Assembly: GCA_035457705.1 (NCBI GenBank)
Contig: DATIBD010000114.1
Coordinates: forward strand, 1 to 64,000
Length of the DNA: 64,000 bases
Source of the DNA: DASPGQ01 sp035457705
GTDB taxonomy: Bacteria; Acidobacteriota; Vicinamibacteria; Marinacidobacterales; SMYC01
Direction: 5' to 3'
Shown here: positions 33,523-43,146 of the stretch, one piece after another
How positions within the stretch are numbered: the first letter of the stretch is position 1
Layout: each line of letters opens with the position of its first letter
Program-made: the position numbers and the translations under genes
The notes under the pieces: generated by a model
The model's database searches: none
The model's input: only the letters and a program-made list of their open reading frames with translations
What the model was told of the DNA's origin: nothing

Positions 33523-35754
33523 ATGAAGCGAACTAAGACTCGTGGGGCCATTACATTGCTCTCCGCGGGTCTGAGCGTTCATGGCTGCAATTCGGACCCG
33601 TTCGCTACGGACAAGAGGTCGAACGTAGTTCTCGTCACCGTGGACACGCTCCGGGCCGACAAGCTGGGAGCGTACGGGGGTGACGTTGCCACCCCGCACA
33701 TCGACCGAGTGGCTTCCGCCGGGGTCCTCTTCGAGAACACCGCGACGGTAGCTCCTCTCACGTTGCCCGCGCATGCTTCCATCCTGACGGGCACCTATCC
33801 AATGTCGCACGGCGTGCGCGACAACGGGGGTTACTACCTGCCGTCCGAGTGTGTGACGCTCGCCGAAGTGCTCCGCGACGAAGGCTATGCCACGGGAGCG
33901 TTCGTGAGTGCTTTCGTGCTCGATTCCCGCTGGGGGCTCGATCAGGGATTCCAGCACTATTACGACGATTTCGATTTCTCCCAGTTCGAGGACGTGAGCC
34001 TCGGCTCCGTACAGCGTCCGGGAAACGTAGTGCTCGATGAGGCCCTCCGCTTCATGGAACGGGTCGAATCACGGCCTTTCTTCACCTGGATTCATCTCTA
34101 CGATCCGCACACGCCCTACGATCCCCCGGAGCCACATCGTGCGCGTTACGCTGGAAAACCATGGGGGCTCTACGACGGAGAGGTCGCCTTCGTGGATGAT
34201 CTCATCGGACGGCTCACCGAGTGGTTGGAGCACAGCTCGCTGGCAAAGGACACGGTTCTCGTCATTCTAGGCGACCATGGAGAAGCGCTCGAAGATCATG
34301 GAGAGCTGGACCATGGGTTCTTCATCTATGACGCCACGATGAAAGTCCCTTTCATCGTCGCCGGTCCAAATGTCAGAAACCGCGGCCGGCGCGTAAGTGC
34401 TCAGGTCCGGTCGATCGACTTGATGCCAACGGTTCTCGACTGGCTCGAGATCCCCGTTCCAGCCTCGGTCCAGGGACTCAGCTTGCGCCCTCTCGTCGAG
34501 GGCGACGTCGACACGTTGGAGCTCGTGGCTTACGGGGAGTCCTACTATCCCCGCGGACATTACGGTTGGAGTGAGCTCCGGTCACTTCGGACCGACGCCC
34601 TTCATTTCATCCAGGCACCACGACCGGAGCTGTACGACATTCGGAACGATCCTGCCGAGAGAAAGAACCAGGCGCCGGAGCGGCCCAATGAGGTGACGAC
34701 TTTTCGGGAAGAGCTCGAGACGCTGTATCAAAGATTCGCGGCCGACGCCGTGGAGCAACAAGCACCCGTGGAGCTGGACGAGGAAACGCGAAGGGGCCTC
34801 GAGGCACTGGGCTACCTGGGTGGATCTCAGCATCGCGTCCTCCCCTCGGTGCTCGCGGACCCAAAAGACAAGATCGAGCTCCACCGTCTGGTCAAAACGG
34901 CAGAAGCTGAGGCTTCCGCCGGACGAACCGAGGAGGCTCTGCTCAGCATCGAGCGCGCCATCGAGGCGGATCCCAAAATGGTCGAGGCTCACCGTATTCG
35001 CGGAGACTTTTATCACCGACTCAGAGACCCGGGCCGAGCCGCCGAATCGTACCGAACGGCGCTTTCGCTCGAACCCGGGTACAAGGTTGCCGCATTCAAT
35101 CTGGCCCTTCTGGACCTGCAAGCTGGACGCGTCGACGCCGCGGAAGCCGGTCTCCGTCGCGTGCTCGAGATTGATCCGCGGGACAACAAGAGCCACTTTC
35201 TCCTAGCGGGGATCCAGATCGCACGCCGCGACTTCACCTCGGCGCTCGAGACACTGGACAGAGCGATCGAATCAACTAGCGACACGGCACCTTTTTATAC
35301 TTCGAAAGCACAGTGTTATCTCGAGATGGGAAACATCGAGGCCGCGGAAGCATCGATCCACAGGGCGCTCGAGCTAAATCCCGACGTTCCGAGGGCGCAC
35401 CATTACCTTGGATGGATCCGAGAAGGACGAGGGGATCTCGCAGGAGCCATCGAAGCGTATCAGAACGAGCTGGATCGGTTTCCTCACGATCCGCTGACTT
35501 TCGTGAACCTATCGGCGGTTTATCGGCAGAGTGGAGACCTCACATCGGAAATCGCGGTGCTGGAGCGAGCAATCGCAGCAATCCCCCGAGCCGGGGAGCC
35601 GTACGTTCTCCTGGGCCGAGCCTACCTGGATGCAGGACAGCCGCAACGGGCCCGCGTGCTCCTGAGGCAGGGGCTCGCGCTGTCACCTTCCCCTGAAATC
35701 GCGCTACTCGGTCGCGAAACGTTGTCGACTGTCGAGAGCGCCCGCGACGAATAG
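33523..35754 (+). CDS. Sulfatase-superfamily protein with C-terminal TPR array
   Basis: 743 residues. A short hydrophobic start (ITLLSAGLSVHGC) may be a lipoprotein or export signal, though the lipobox is imperfect. About 30-400 is an alkaline phosphatase/sulfatase fold: VTVDTLRADKLGAYGG, APLTLPAHASILTGTYP, LYDPHTPYDPPEP, ILGDHGEALEDHGELDHGFF. The nucleophile position is Thr in TLPAHAS, not the Cys or Ser of true sulfatases, so a phosphodiesterase or transferase activity is more likely. About 470-740 is six or more TPR units. A wrecked paralog lies at 41797-42235. Start is ATG 33523. Confidence 0.85.
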   Translation: MKRTKTRGAITLLSAGLSVHGCNSDPFATDKRSNVVLVTVDTLRADKLGAYGGDVATPHIDRVASAGVLFENTATVAPLTLPAHASILTGTYPMSHGVRDNGGYYLPSECVTLAEVLRDEGYATGAFVSAFVLDSRWGLDQGFQHYYDDFDFSQFEDVSLGSVQRPGNVVLDEALRFMERVESRPFFTWIHLYDPHTPYDPPEPHRARYAGKPWGLYDGEVAFVDDLIGRLTEWLEHSSLAKDTVLVILGDHGEALEDHGELDHGFFIYDATMKVPFIVAGPNVRNRGRRVSAQVRSIDLMPTVLDWLEIPVPASVQGLSLRPLVEGDVDTLELVAYGESYYPRGHYGWSELRSLRTDALHFIQAPRPELYDIRNDPAERKNQAPERPNEVTTFREELETLYQRFAADAVEQQAPVELDEETRRGLEALGYLGGSQHRVLPSVLADPKDKIELHRLVKTAEAEASAGRTEEALLSIERAIEADPKMVEAHRIRGDFYHRLRDPGRAAESYRTALSLEPGYKVAAFNLALLDLQAGRVDAAEAGLRRVLEIDPRDNKSHFLLAGIQIARRDFTSALETLDRAIESTSDTAPFYTSKAQCYLEMGNIEAAEASIHRALELNPDVPRAHHYLGWIREGRGDLAGAIEAYQNELDRFPHDPLTFVNLSAVYRQSGDLTSEIAVLERAIAAIPRAGEPYVLLGRAYLDAGQPQRARVLLRQGLALSPSPEIALLGRETLSTVESARDE

Positions 35755-35842
35755 AATCTGCTTTGAGGTGGTTCTCCAACCGCGTGAACGACAATCCAAC
35801 AATTTGGATCGAATCTCACGCATTACCAGGATAGGCATTCGT

Positions 35843-35943
35843 TAAGTGACTCCGTCACTTAGGGTTACTTGGCGTGGTCCCTCGTTTCAGCGATGGCACC
35901 GTTCTTGTAAATGATTGTTGCGTCTCATTATTTTGTATGAGAC
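35843..35943 (+). promoter_or_regulatory. Two inverted repeats upstream of the TonB receptor
   Basis: TAAGTGAC/GTCACTTA (35843-35850 with 35854-35861, three-base loop) and GTCTCAT/ATGAGAC (35922-35928 with 35937-35943, eight bases between). The first may end the sulfatase transcript weakly or be an operator. The second lies in the probable 5' leader, 26 bp before the receptor start. GGAGGAGG abuts that start codon. Confidence 0.45.
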
Positions 35944-35969
35944 TTTATCGGCTTTTAATCGGAGGAGGT

Positions 35970-38777
35970 ATGAACCACAAACGGATCGCCCTTGCGGCGC
36001 TGTGCTGTCTTGTTGCAGCCAACTTTCTTGCCGCACAAACGACCGGAAGCATCGACGGAAAAGTCACGGACGATACGGGTGCGGTGCTGCCCGGCGCCAC
36101 CGTGACCCTGACGAGCGAGGCGCTCCTGGGCGGCTCGCGAACCGCAGTCACTAACAATCTCGGCAGTTATCGGTTTCCGTCCCTGTCGATCGGCATTTAC
36201 TCCGTCCAAGCGGAGCTCCAGGGCTTCGAGACGATTCGAATCGACAACGTGGACGTGAGTCTGGGCCAGACGTCAACGGTCGACTTCGTCCTCGGTGTCG
36301 CTTCCGTGACCGAGACGGTCACGGTCGTGGGCGAATCGCCGATCGTCGACGTGCGGAATGCCGGAACCGGGACGAGCTTCAAGACGGAGCTTCTCGAAGA
36401 AGTACCCACCCGTCGTTTTATGGCCGACTTGATGCAGGTCTCGCCCGGCATGACCGCCGACGTGGGGGACGGTGGCTCCTCCAGGGTGATCGCGTTCGGA
36501 TCCAATCGACAGTCGAATTCCTGGAACGTGGACGGGATCAACGTCACCGCTCCAGAAACGGGCTCGGCGTGGCTCGACGTCAATGTCGACAACATCGAAG
36601 AAATTCAGGTCTACGGCGTGGGCGCTCCTGCGGAGTACGGGAGTCACAGCGGCGCGGTCCTGAACGTCGTGACCAAGAAGGGTGGCAACTTTTTCCGTGG
36701 CGGCGCGAGCTACTTCGGACAATGGGACGCTCTGACCGACAACAACGTCCTCGCCGACACGGACTCGGGACAGAAATGTGAAGCCGAATCGCCCACCTGC
36801 ACCGGGTTTTTCCGAGACGTCTATCGGGAGGTCAACGGGCGTATCGGGGGACCGATTTCGGCCGACAAGACCTGGTTCTATGCTTCAGCGCAACACTATC
36901 GCAGCAACACATTCGATCCCGGAACCGTCGTTTCCACCGAAGGAGATACGCCAGGTAAGAGCGATCGGTTCGATTTCAAGGTAACCTCCAAGTTCGGTCA
37001 GAATCACGAGCTTTCCGCACTGGCGCACTGGGAGGACTGGGGCAGCGGTGTCAGCCCTGACCCGTTCTACACCCAGTCCGCGAACGTGGAAGAGAAGGGC
37101 AGGAATCCCGCCTGGGGTGCGACCTGGACGACCATCGTTTCCGATACGACACTTTTGGAGCTCAAGTATGCGGGGTGGTGGTCGGACGACATCTACGAAT
37201 CGGCAACAGGAAGCTTCGAGGAGCCCTTCATCGACTACACTCCCCCTGGAGGCGGTCCCACGCGGTACTCCGGTGGCCTCTGGTATCCCTGGGACTACAA
37301 GACCTGGCGGCAGCAGTTCAATGCCAAGGTCACGACTTACGCCGAGGACTTCCTGAACTCTCAGCACGATATTCGCTTCGGAGTTCAGTTCAGCCGCGGC
37401 TCCGCTTTCACCAACCGAGGCATCGGTCCCAACGGAACTTACGCCTATAACTATTACGACTACACCTATCGGGCGTATCAGGACCCCTTCCAGTACGGCG
37501 GAGAGTCGAGAGACCTCGGATTCTTCATCGATGACACCGTCACGGTCAACGACCGCGTTACCTTGAATCTCGGGGTTCGCGCCGATTTCAACAAAGGCTG
37601 GATCCCTGATTACGAGCGCCTTACCGTTGGCACCCCCTCCATCGCGCAGGCTCTCAACGCCATCACCACCGGTGAGACCGTCCCCGGAATCGACAACATC
37701 GTCGACTGGAAGCTCATCTCGCCGCGGTTCGGTATCACGCTGCAACCGACGGACTCGGGCCGCTCCGTGGTCCGAGGCTCGTTCGGTGTTTATTACGAGG
37801 GGAATACCATCGGAAATTGGGACTTCCCACCACCTGGAGTGCCCACGGTCGAATATTTCGTCAGGCCCCCCGGTGCCACCGACTTCGAGTTCGCCTTTGA
37901 CGACGCTACCGAAGAAGTCGGCTTCGATCCGGATCTCACGGCCCCGCGTACATTGCAGTACTCGGCGGGCTTCGAGCAACAGATCGGGACGGATATGTCC
38001 ATCGAAGTCCAGTACGTTCACAAGGACACCCAGGATCTCGTGGGATGGGAAATTCTCGACGGCGTGTACGAGAACTTCCCCTATACCGACTACTTCGGGA
38101 ATACGTACAACCTCCTCAACTACATCGTCGACCCCGTGGTCCGTAAAGGAAACGATCCCGGGAACTTCCCCGGGGCGGGAGACTACGAACAAACCTACGA
38201 CGGTGTCGTTCTGGCCTTCACCAAGCGCTTCGGTAACCTCTGGGGATTGAACGCGTCTTACACTTACTCCAAATCCGAGGGTCTCATCCCCAGAATGCAG
38301 AGCCAAGCGCAGTTCAATCCGTTCTATGGTTCCAGGGAAGGAGCCGACCCGAACAATCACATCAACGGCTATGGACGCCTGCAAGGTGATCGGCCCCACA
38401 TGTTCCGGACCCAGGGCGTCTTCCTCTTCCCGGGCGACGTGAACTTCTCGGCGTCGTTGAACTTGGAGACGGGTCGGGCAATCACACGTCAATCAAGGCT
38501 TCGCCTGAATCAGGGTTTGACCACCATCATCCTCCAGCCGGGTGGAGTGAATCGCTTCCCCGACGTCCACAACCTCGATCTTACCCTTGGAAAGCGATTC
38601 CGCTTCGGCAACGGGGACGCCGCGCTGAGACTAGACGGGACGATCTACAACGTTTTCAATTCAGGCACACCCCTCTCTTACTCCACGCTCCGGCTTCAGA
38701 CCCTGGAGGAAGATTTCACCGAAGTTAGCTGGTTCGACCCGCGGCGCTTGATGGTTCGGGTAGGTTTCGAGTTCTAG
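35970..38777 (+). CDS. TonB-dependent receptor with carboxypeptidase-regulatory-like domain
   Basis: 935 residues. Signal peptide MNHKRIALAALCCLVAANFL with cleavage near AAQ. About 25-110 is the CarboxypepD_reg domain (GSIDGKVTDDTGAVLPGATV, NNLGSYRFPSLSIGIYSVQA). About 125-240 is a plug region (VTKKGGNFFRGGASYFGQWD marks its end). The remainder is an outer-membrane beta barrel ending in VGFEF with a terminal aromatic residue. This Oar-like type is abundant in Acidobacteriota, with glycan or peptide ligands suspected. Start ATG 35970 follows GGAGGAGGT. A strong terminator lies 21 bp after the stop, so it is a single-gene unit. Confidence 0.93.
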   Translation: MNHKRIALAALCCLVAANFLAAQTTGSIDGKVTDDTGAVLPGATVTLTSEALLGGSRTAVTNNLGSYRFPSLSIGIYSVQAELQGFETIRIDNVDVSLGQTSTVDFVLGVASVTETVTVVGESPIVDVRNAGTGTSFKTELLEEVPTRRFMADLMQVSPGMTADVGDGGSSRVIAFGSNRQSNSWNVDGINVTAPETGSAWLDVNVDNIEEIQVYGVGAPAEYGSHSGAVLNVVTKKGGNFFRGGASYFGQWDALTDNNVLADTDSGQKCEAESPTCTGFFRDVYREVNGRIGGPISADKTWFYASAQHYRSNTFDPGTVVSTEGDTPGKSDRFDFKVTSKFGQNHELSALAHWEDWGSGVSPDPFYTQSANVEEKGRNPAWGATWTTIVSDTTLLELKYAGWWSDDIYESATGSFEEPFIDYTPPGGGPTRYSGGLWYPWDYKTWRQQFNAKVTTYAEDFLNSQHDIRFGVQFSRGSAFTNRGIGPNGTYAYNYYDYTYRAYQDPFQYGGESRDLGFFIDDTVTVNDRVTLNLGVRADFNKGWIPDYERLTVGTPSIAQALNAITTGETVPGIDNIVDWKLISPRFGITLQPTDSGRSVVRGSFGVYYEGNTIGNWDFPPPGVPTVEYFVRPPGATDFEFAFDDATEEVGFDPDLTAPRTLQYSAGFEQQIGTDMSIEVQYVHKDTQDLVGWEILDGVYENFPYTDYFGNTYNLLNYIVDPVVRKGNDPGNFPGAGDYEQTYDGVVLAFTKRFGNLWGLNASYTYSKSEGLIPRMQSQAQFNPFYGSREGADPNNHINGYGRLQGDRPHMFRTQGVFLFPGDVNFSASLNLETGRAITRQSRLRLNQGLTTIILQPGGVNRFPDVHNLDLTLGKRFRFGNGDAALRLDGTIYNVFNSGTPLSYSTLRLQTLEEDFTEVSWFDPRRLMVRVGFEF

Positions 38778-38798
38778 ACTCGCTTCGATTCGAGACCC

Positions 38799-38823
38799 GG
38801 GGGCCTTCGGGCCCCCTTTTTTT
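38799..38823 (+). terminator. Rho-independent terminator of the TonB receptor gene
   Basis: Stem GGGGGCC/GGCCCCC with a TTCG loop (38799-38816), followed by seven T residues (38817-38823). It is the clearest intrinsic terminator in the window. Confidence 0.92.
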
Positions 38824-38838
38824 GTCTAGAATCAAGCC

Positions 38839-40443
38839 GTGTTGCTCTTCGTGGGTCTCCTCACTCTGTTTCCCCATTTCGTCGATCGCGCTCAGGAGGC
38901 GGGCCTTCACGTCATCGCCTATTGCGGGGGGCCGACCAAGGACCACATTCTCGAGTCCACCGGAAACGGTGTGCTCGTGCTCGATTACGACCAGGACGGC
39001 TTCGCCGATCTCTACTTCGTCAACGCCCATCGAGATGACGTGCCTCATACAAGCGTTCTCTACCGCAACCGGGGCGACGGAACTTTCGAGGACGTCACCG
39101 CTCGTGCAGGGGTCGAAACATCCTGTTTTGGCCAGGGCGGCGCCGTCGGTGACGTCGACGCCGATGGCCTGCCCGATCTTTATGTCACCGCCTTTGGCCC
39201 CAACGTTCTCTTCCGCAACAACGGGGATGGTACGTTCTCCGATTGGACGGCGCACGCTGGCGTCGAGGCACCCTCCTGGAGCATTGGAGCGGTGTTCTTC
39301 GACCCGGACCGCGACGGCGACGAAGATCTGTTCGTCTCGAGCTACATCGAGGCCAGTTGGGAGGACGTCGCCCGAGGCCGCCGCACCCGGCTCTGGCGCG
39401 GAAAGGTCCTCGTCCTCGACGGACCCAAAGGGCTTCGCGGTGCTTCCAACGTCTTCTATCGCAATGAAGGAGACGGGCGCTTCACCGAAGCGACCGAGGA
39501 AGCCGGCTTCGGAGTCGGTAGCGACTACTACTCGATGGCCGCGGCCACCGTGGACTTCGACGGCGACGGGGATCTCGACCTGTACGTCGCGAACGACTCG
39601 ACACCCAACTGCCTCTACCGCAACAAGGGCCATGGCAAATTTGAGGAGGTCGGCGTGGAGATGGGAGTTGCGTACAGCGCCGATGGAAACTCCCAGGGAA
39701 GCATGGGGATCGCCACCGGCGACGTCGACGGCGACGGATTCGTCGAGCTGGTCGTCACGAATTTTGCCCACGACTACTACACGCTCTTTCGCAATCTCGG
39801 AGGCGCGCTCTTTTTCGACGATTCGTTCACCTGGGGCATCGCGGTTCCCACGTTCGCTCCGCTCGGCTGGGGCGCCCTTCTTTTCGACGTCGACCACGAT
39901 CGCGATCTCGATCTGTTTTTCGCCAATGGCCACATCTACCCTCAAGTAGACGAGGATTCGAGCCTGGGCGAGAGCTATCGGCAGACAAACCAGCTTTTCG
40001 AGAACGACGGCACGCGTTTCGTCGAGGTTACGGAGAAGGCCGGCCCCGGCTTTGGGGTTCGCGAATCGAGCCGCGGAGCCGCCTCGGCCGATTTCGACGA
40101 CGACGGCGATCTCGACATCGTGGTCAGCAACGAGGACGCCTCGCCGACCTTTCTCGTCAACGAGACCGCGACGAGCCACTGGGTCAGCTTGGACGTTCGC
40201 GGCCCATCGGGTGTACGGGTGGAGTGCCTCGTGGGCGGTCGTCGGCAAGTCCGGTGGGCGTCCTCCGATGGAAGCTACGCCTCCGCGAGCGATCGGCGAA
40301 TCCACTTTGGTCTCGGTGACGCCGACACCATCGAATCGCTCGAGATCTCCTGGCCGGACGGGTCGCGCGACGAGCATCGAGCGTTAGAAGGGGATCGCCG
40401 GTATATCTTGAAGAAAGGCCAACCGCCCATAGCCGTCCCATGA
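38839..40443 (+). CDS. FG-GAP/VCBS repeat protein with ASPIC/UnbV domain
   Basis: 534 residues, start GTG 38839 with a short hydrophobic N terminus (LLFVGLLTLFPHF). Many calcium-binding beta-propeller repeats follow: LDYDQDGFADLYFVN, DVDADGLPDLYVTAF, DFDGDGDLDLYVAND, DVDGDGFVELVVTN, DFDDDGDLDIVVSN. The last 100 residues are the ASPIC/UnbV domain (SLDVRGPSGVRVEC, GSYASASDRRIHFGLGDADT, EISWPDGS). Exported and probably extracellular or outer-membrane associated; function unknown. The stop overlaps the next start as ATGA, coupling it to the TPR gene. Confidence 0.88.
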   Translation: MLLFVGLLTLFPHFVDRAQEAGLHVIAYCGGPTKDHILESTGNGVLVLDYDQDGFADLYFVNAHRDDVPHTSVLYRNRGDGTFEDVTARAGVETSCFGQGGAVGDVDADGLPDLYVTAFGPNVLFRNNGDGTFSDWTAHAGVEAPSWSIGAVFFDPDRDGDEDLFVSSYIEASWEDVARGRRTRLWRGKVLVLDGPKGLRGASNVFYRNEGDGRFTEATEEAGFGVGSDYYSMAAATVDFDGDGDLDLYVANDSTPNCLYRNKGHGKFEEVGVEMGVAYSADGNSQGSMGIATGDVDGDGFVELVVTNFAHDYYTLFRNLGGALFFDDSFTWGIAVPTFAPLGWGALLFDVDHDRDLDLFFANGHIYPQVDEDSSLGESYRQTNQLFENDGTRFVEVTEKAGPGFGVRESSRGAASADFDDDGDLDIVVSNEDASPTFLVNETATSHWVSLDVRGPSGVRVECLVGGRRQVRWASSDGSYASASDRRIHFGLGDADTIESLEISWPDGSRDEHRALEGDRRYILKKGQPPIAVP

Positions 40444-42086
40444 TCTGGCTCGTTTTGACGCTGCTGCAGCCGTCGATTCCCGAGAAGATGCGCGAAGCGC
40501 TCGCGCTGATGGAATCGGGCGATGCGGACGGGGCGCGTGAGCTTCTCGAATCGATCCTGGAGGAGAGTCCAGAACACGGTCCGGCGCATCTTCAGCTCGG
40601 GCAACTGGCCCTCGCTCTCGAGGACTGGCAGGACGCCAAGGAGCATCTCGAGGTGGCGGTGCGATCCAATCCGCAGCGGCTGTTTCTCGCCTGGCACCTG
40701 CTTGGCACGGCGCGACGAGCGACGGGAGATCTGCCGGGGGCGAAACAGGCTTTCGAAGCGGCGCTCGAGCACGCACCCGATTTTTTGCCGCCCCGACTGG
40801 CGCTGGCGGAGCTCGCCGAGGCACAAGGCGACCTCTGGACGGCGCTCGCGCATTACCGCAGCGCCGTCGGGAGTGAAGCCGCGTACGGCGCGCTCGCCAA
40901 TCTGGCGCGGCGTATGGGAGCGCTCGAACTCGCCCGTTGCGCCGTCTCGCGCGCTGGCGATGGCGGTGCCGCCGCCTACCTGAGCGCCGTCATCGAGCAG
41001 GAAGCGGGCGCGGTGGACCGTGCCATCGCCCTCGCCGAGCGAGCCCTCAGCCTCGGCTACGAGAACGCCGCCGTTTACGTCACGCTCGGGAACCTCTTTC
41101 ACGAGAAGATGCGACTTTCGGAATCCGTCGTCGCGTTCGAGAAAGCCGTGGCCATCGATCCCGCCGCGGCGGAGAGCCTGGCGTCGTTCGCCCTGACGTC
41201 GCTCACCACCGAGGACTACACGAGGCTTCGCGGCCTTCTCGAGCGCCACGTCGCGGCCCATCCAGACAGCCTGAACACGCTCTATGGTCTCGGCGCCATG
41301 TATCTTCGCGAGAACGAGCTTTCGAGCGCCCGGGATCTCTTCGAACGGCTCGCGGGGCTAGTCCCGAACGCGTCGCAAGTTCATTACAACCTCGCGATGG
41401 TCTACGCGCGTCTCGACGAGAAGGCTCTCGCGAAAGATGCCCTCACGCGATTCCGAGAGCTGAAGGAGCTCGAAGACGAGGAATGGGAACGGCAGAACGC
41501 GATCCACCGTTTGCGCTTGAGCCGAGACGAGTCTTCCGAGGCCGACGAGCGGGCACGTCTGGCCCTGCAGGTGGTCGAGTCGGGAGGGAGCGAGCCCGAT
41601 GACCTCGTCGCCCTGGGCGAAGCCCTCGTCGAGCTCGGCCGGCGCGACGAGGCCATGCCCTACCTCGAACGGGCGCTGGCGCAGAGCCCCTACGATCGTC
41701 GCGTGCTCGAAGCGCTCGGCCGCAACGATCGCCTCGCGCTCCTCGAGCCGGATTGCGAGCCGTCGATGGCAGCGCCAGCCGAGGCCGCGCCGGCCGTTCT
41801 TCCAATCATGCTCGATACGTTTCGTGGGGATTGGATCGGCGAGCACACACCCCAGGCTCTATCCCCCCGAGCATGGCGTTCGGGACAATGGACGCTTCGT
41901 TCTGGCCGACGAGCACCTGAGCCTCGCCGAAATGCTGCGGGAGCATGGCTACGAAGCGGCCGCATTCGTCGGGAGCTTCGTGCTCGATCGGCGATTCAGG
42001 CCTCGCTCAAGGCTTCGACCGATATGACGACGAGGAGGCCACCCACTCGCTTCTCATCTATAGCTCCACGCTGTACGTGCCCATGA
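40440..42086 (+). CDS. TPR protein whose 3' end runs into a wrecked sulfatase
   Basis: The first about 440 residues are a good TPR solenoid (ALALMESGDADGARELLESI, GPAHLQLGQLALALEDWQDA, AVYVTLGNLFHEKMRLSESV, LNTLYGLGAMYLRENELSSA). After LGRNDRLALLEPDCEP the sequence becomes AVLPIMLDTFRGDWIG, the start of a sulfatase-like domain, and then loses sense: arginine-rich low-complexity text to the stop at 42086. The same NDRLA..LEPECEP end appears at 50971-51011, followed at once by TGER and a stop, which suggests where the TPR gene originally ended. Translation is coupled to the UnbV gene by ATGA. The product may be C-terminally damaged. Confidence 0.7.
   Translation: MIWLVLTLLQPSIPEKMREALALMESGDADGARELLESILEESPEHGPAHLQLGQLALALEDWQDAKEHLEVAVRSNPQRLFLAWHLLGTARRATGDLPGAKQAFEAALEHAPDFLPPRLALAELAEAQGDLWTALAHYRSAVGSEAAYGALANLARRMGALELARCAVSRAGDGGAAAYLSAVIEQEAGAVDRAIALAERALSLGYENAAVYVTLGNLFHEKMRLSESVVAFEKAVAIDPAAAESLASFALTSLTTEDYTRLRGLLERHVAAHPDSLNTLYGLGAMYLRENELSSARDLFERLAGLVPNASQVHYNLAMVYARLDEKALAKDALTRFRELKELEDEEWERQNAIHRLRLSRDESSEADERARLALQVVESGGSEPDDLVALGEALVELGRRDEAMPYLERALAQSPYDRRVLEALGRNDRLALLEPDCEPSMAAPAEAAPAVLPIMLDTFRGDWIGEHTPQALSPRAWRSGQWTLRSGRRAPEPRRNAAGAWLRSGRIRRELRARSAIQASLKASTDMTTRRPPTRFSSIAPRCTCP
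41722..41762 (+). repeat. 41-bp repeat, left copy
   Basis: Matches 50971-51011 in the same orientation with 38 of 41 bases identical. Both encode NDRLA(L/V)LEP(D/E)CEP at the end of a TPR reading frame. The two copies bracket the kinase and IS91 island. Confidence 0.75.
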
Positions 42087-42235
42087 TGCTCGCCGGACCT
42101 GGGCTCCCTCGCGAGAAGCGCGTCGGCCCCATCGCCGGAACGATCGATTTGCCTGCCACGCTTCTCGACTTACTTGGTCTCGGACGAGAGCATGGACGCG
42201 GAAGAGCTTGCGCGCTGATGGAGGGATGTGAATGA
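41797..42235 (+). pseudogene. Sulfatase-superfamily remnant in pieces
   Basis: Pieces of a sulfatase paralogous to the one at 33523 occur in different frames. VLPIMLDTFRGDWIG is at the start; YPPEHGVRDNGRFVLADEHL, then AEMLREHGYEAAAFVGSFVL are next (compare YPMSHGVRDNGGYYL in the intact gene). LAQGFDRYDDE follows in a third frame, and then YVPMMLAGPGLPREKRVGPI with IDLPATLLDLLGLG. The nucleophile segment and most of the metal site are missing. At least two frame changes and two internal deletions are needed. The remnant ends where IS91 relic 1 begins. Confidence 0.8.
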
Positions 42236-43080
42236 GCACGCGAGCTAAAGACTCCAGTCGGTCCAGGAGGTCGTGGTTGATAGCATCATGGCGTGACTTG
42301 GATTCATACAAGATGAGCTCGGAATCGGGATGATAACGAAGTCGGGACAGATTCACCGGAGACCGCATGAGGTAGCAGGCGAGCTTGTGCAGCCCCTCGG
42401 TGTCATCGGCAAAGACCGTGACGAGGTCTTTGTCGCGAAGGAGTCGGAGCAGATTGTGGCGAAAGAGGAGCTCGGCCTCGCGGGTATCGACGTAGGGAAT
42501 GGGCTGCCAGGTGCCGTCATCCTCGAACACACCACGCGTGACGATGGCGTGGATGTGCGTTCCATCGAAGGGAAGATCCAAAGGTCTGTATCACCGCGAT
42601 CATGCCGGGGCGCGCATTGGGCTTCTCGACGACAATGCTCATCATCTCACGAACGTTTTCGTAGCAGAGTCGTGTGAGCCCTCCCAGGCTCTCGATGGAA
42701 TAGAAAGTAAGGCCAGAGCATTTTTGGAGTCGAAAAAATCCATTGAGCGTGATGGAAGTCGGCGAGAATTTCTTGCTGGAGCAAGTCGGAAGAAATGGAT
42801 GCCCGTTTTGCTCCGCACGAGGGGCAGAGTCCGCGAGCCTTGCAGCTAAACGACGGCACGAGACGCTTTCCGGGAGCGACAGGCATGGCGTGAATGTAAC
42901 AGCACCTTGGGTGACAGCCACAGCGCCGCCAGCCGAGGCCGAGCCTCCGCTCCGCGAACGGAGAGACTCGGGGGCATCCGAGGATCGAAGTGGACGGAGT
43001 CGATCGGGTAAAGAGGATGCGAGCCAGCGACGTTCGATGGGAATGGAAAAACAAGCACCTCTTCTCGAGAGAGGACATTT
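42236..43080 (-). mobile_element. IS91-family transposase relic 1
   Basis: Minus-strand frames give IS91-type transposase pieces. VPSFSCKARGLCPSCGAKRA (zinc-binding N terminus) comes with DFHHAQWIFSTPK; then MIAVIQTFGS and GTHIHAIVTRGVFEDDGTWQ; then FRHNLLRLLRDKDLV, KLACYLMRSPVNLSRLRYHP and LESLARVLIHIP. Frame changes separate the N-terminal and central parts, and the C terminus is lost at 42236, where the sulfatase remnant begins. The segment 42236-42705 is closely similar to 46502-46979 in relic 2. IS91 elements move by rolling-circle replication with a Y2 transposase. No intact copy is present to mobilise it. Confidence 0.85.
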
Positions 43081-43146
43081 CTCAAAACAAGCCGCCCTGT
43101 CGATGGCAATCTTGCGGGAATCCGACTAAACTCGCGCTCGGAGCAG

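Noticed and set aside
36885..38492. Long minus-strand open frame opposite the TonB receptor, and a similar one opposite rng (7809-9023)
   Set aside because: Both mirror well-supported genes and have compositions expected from reverse-complemented coding sequence.
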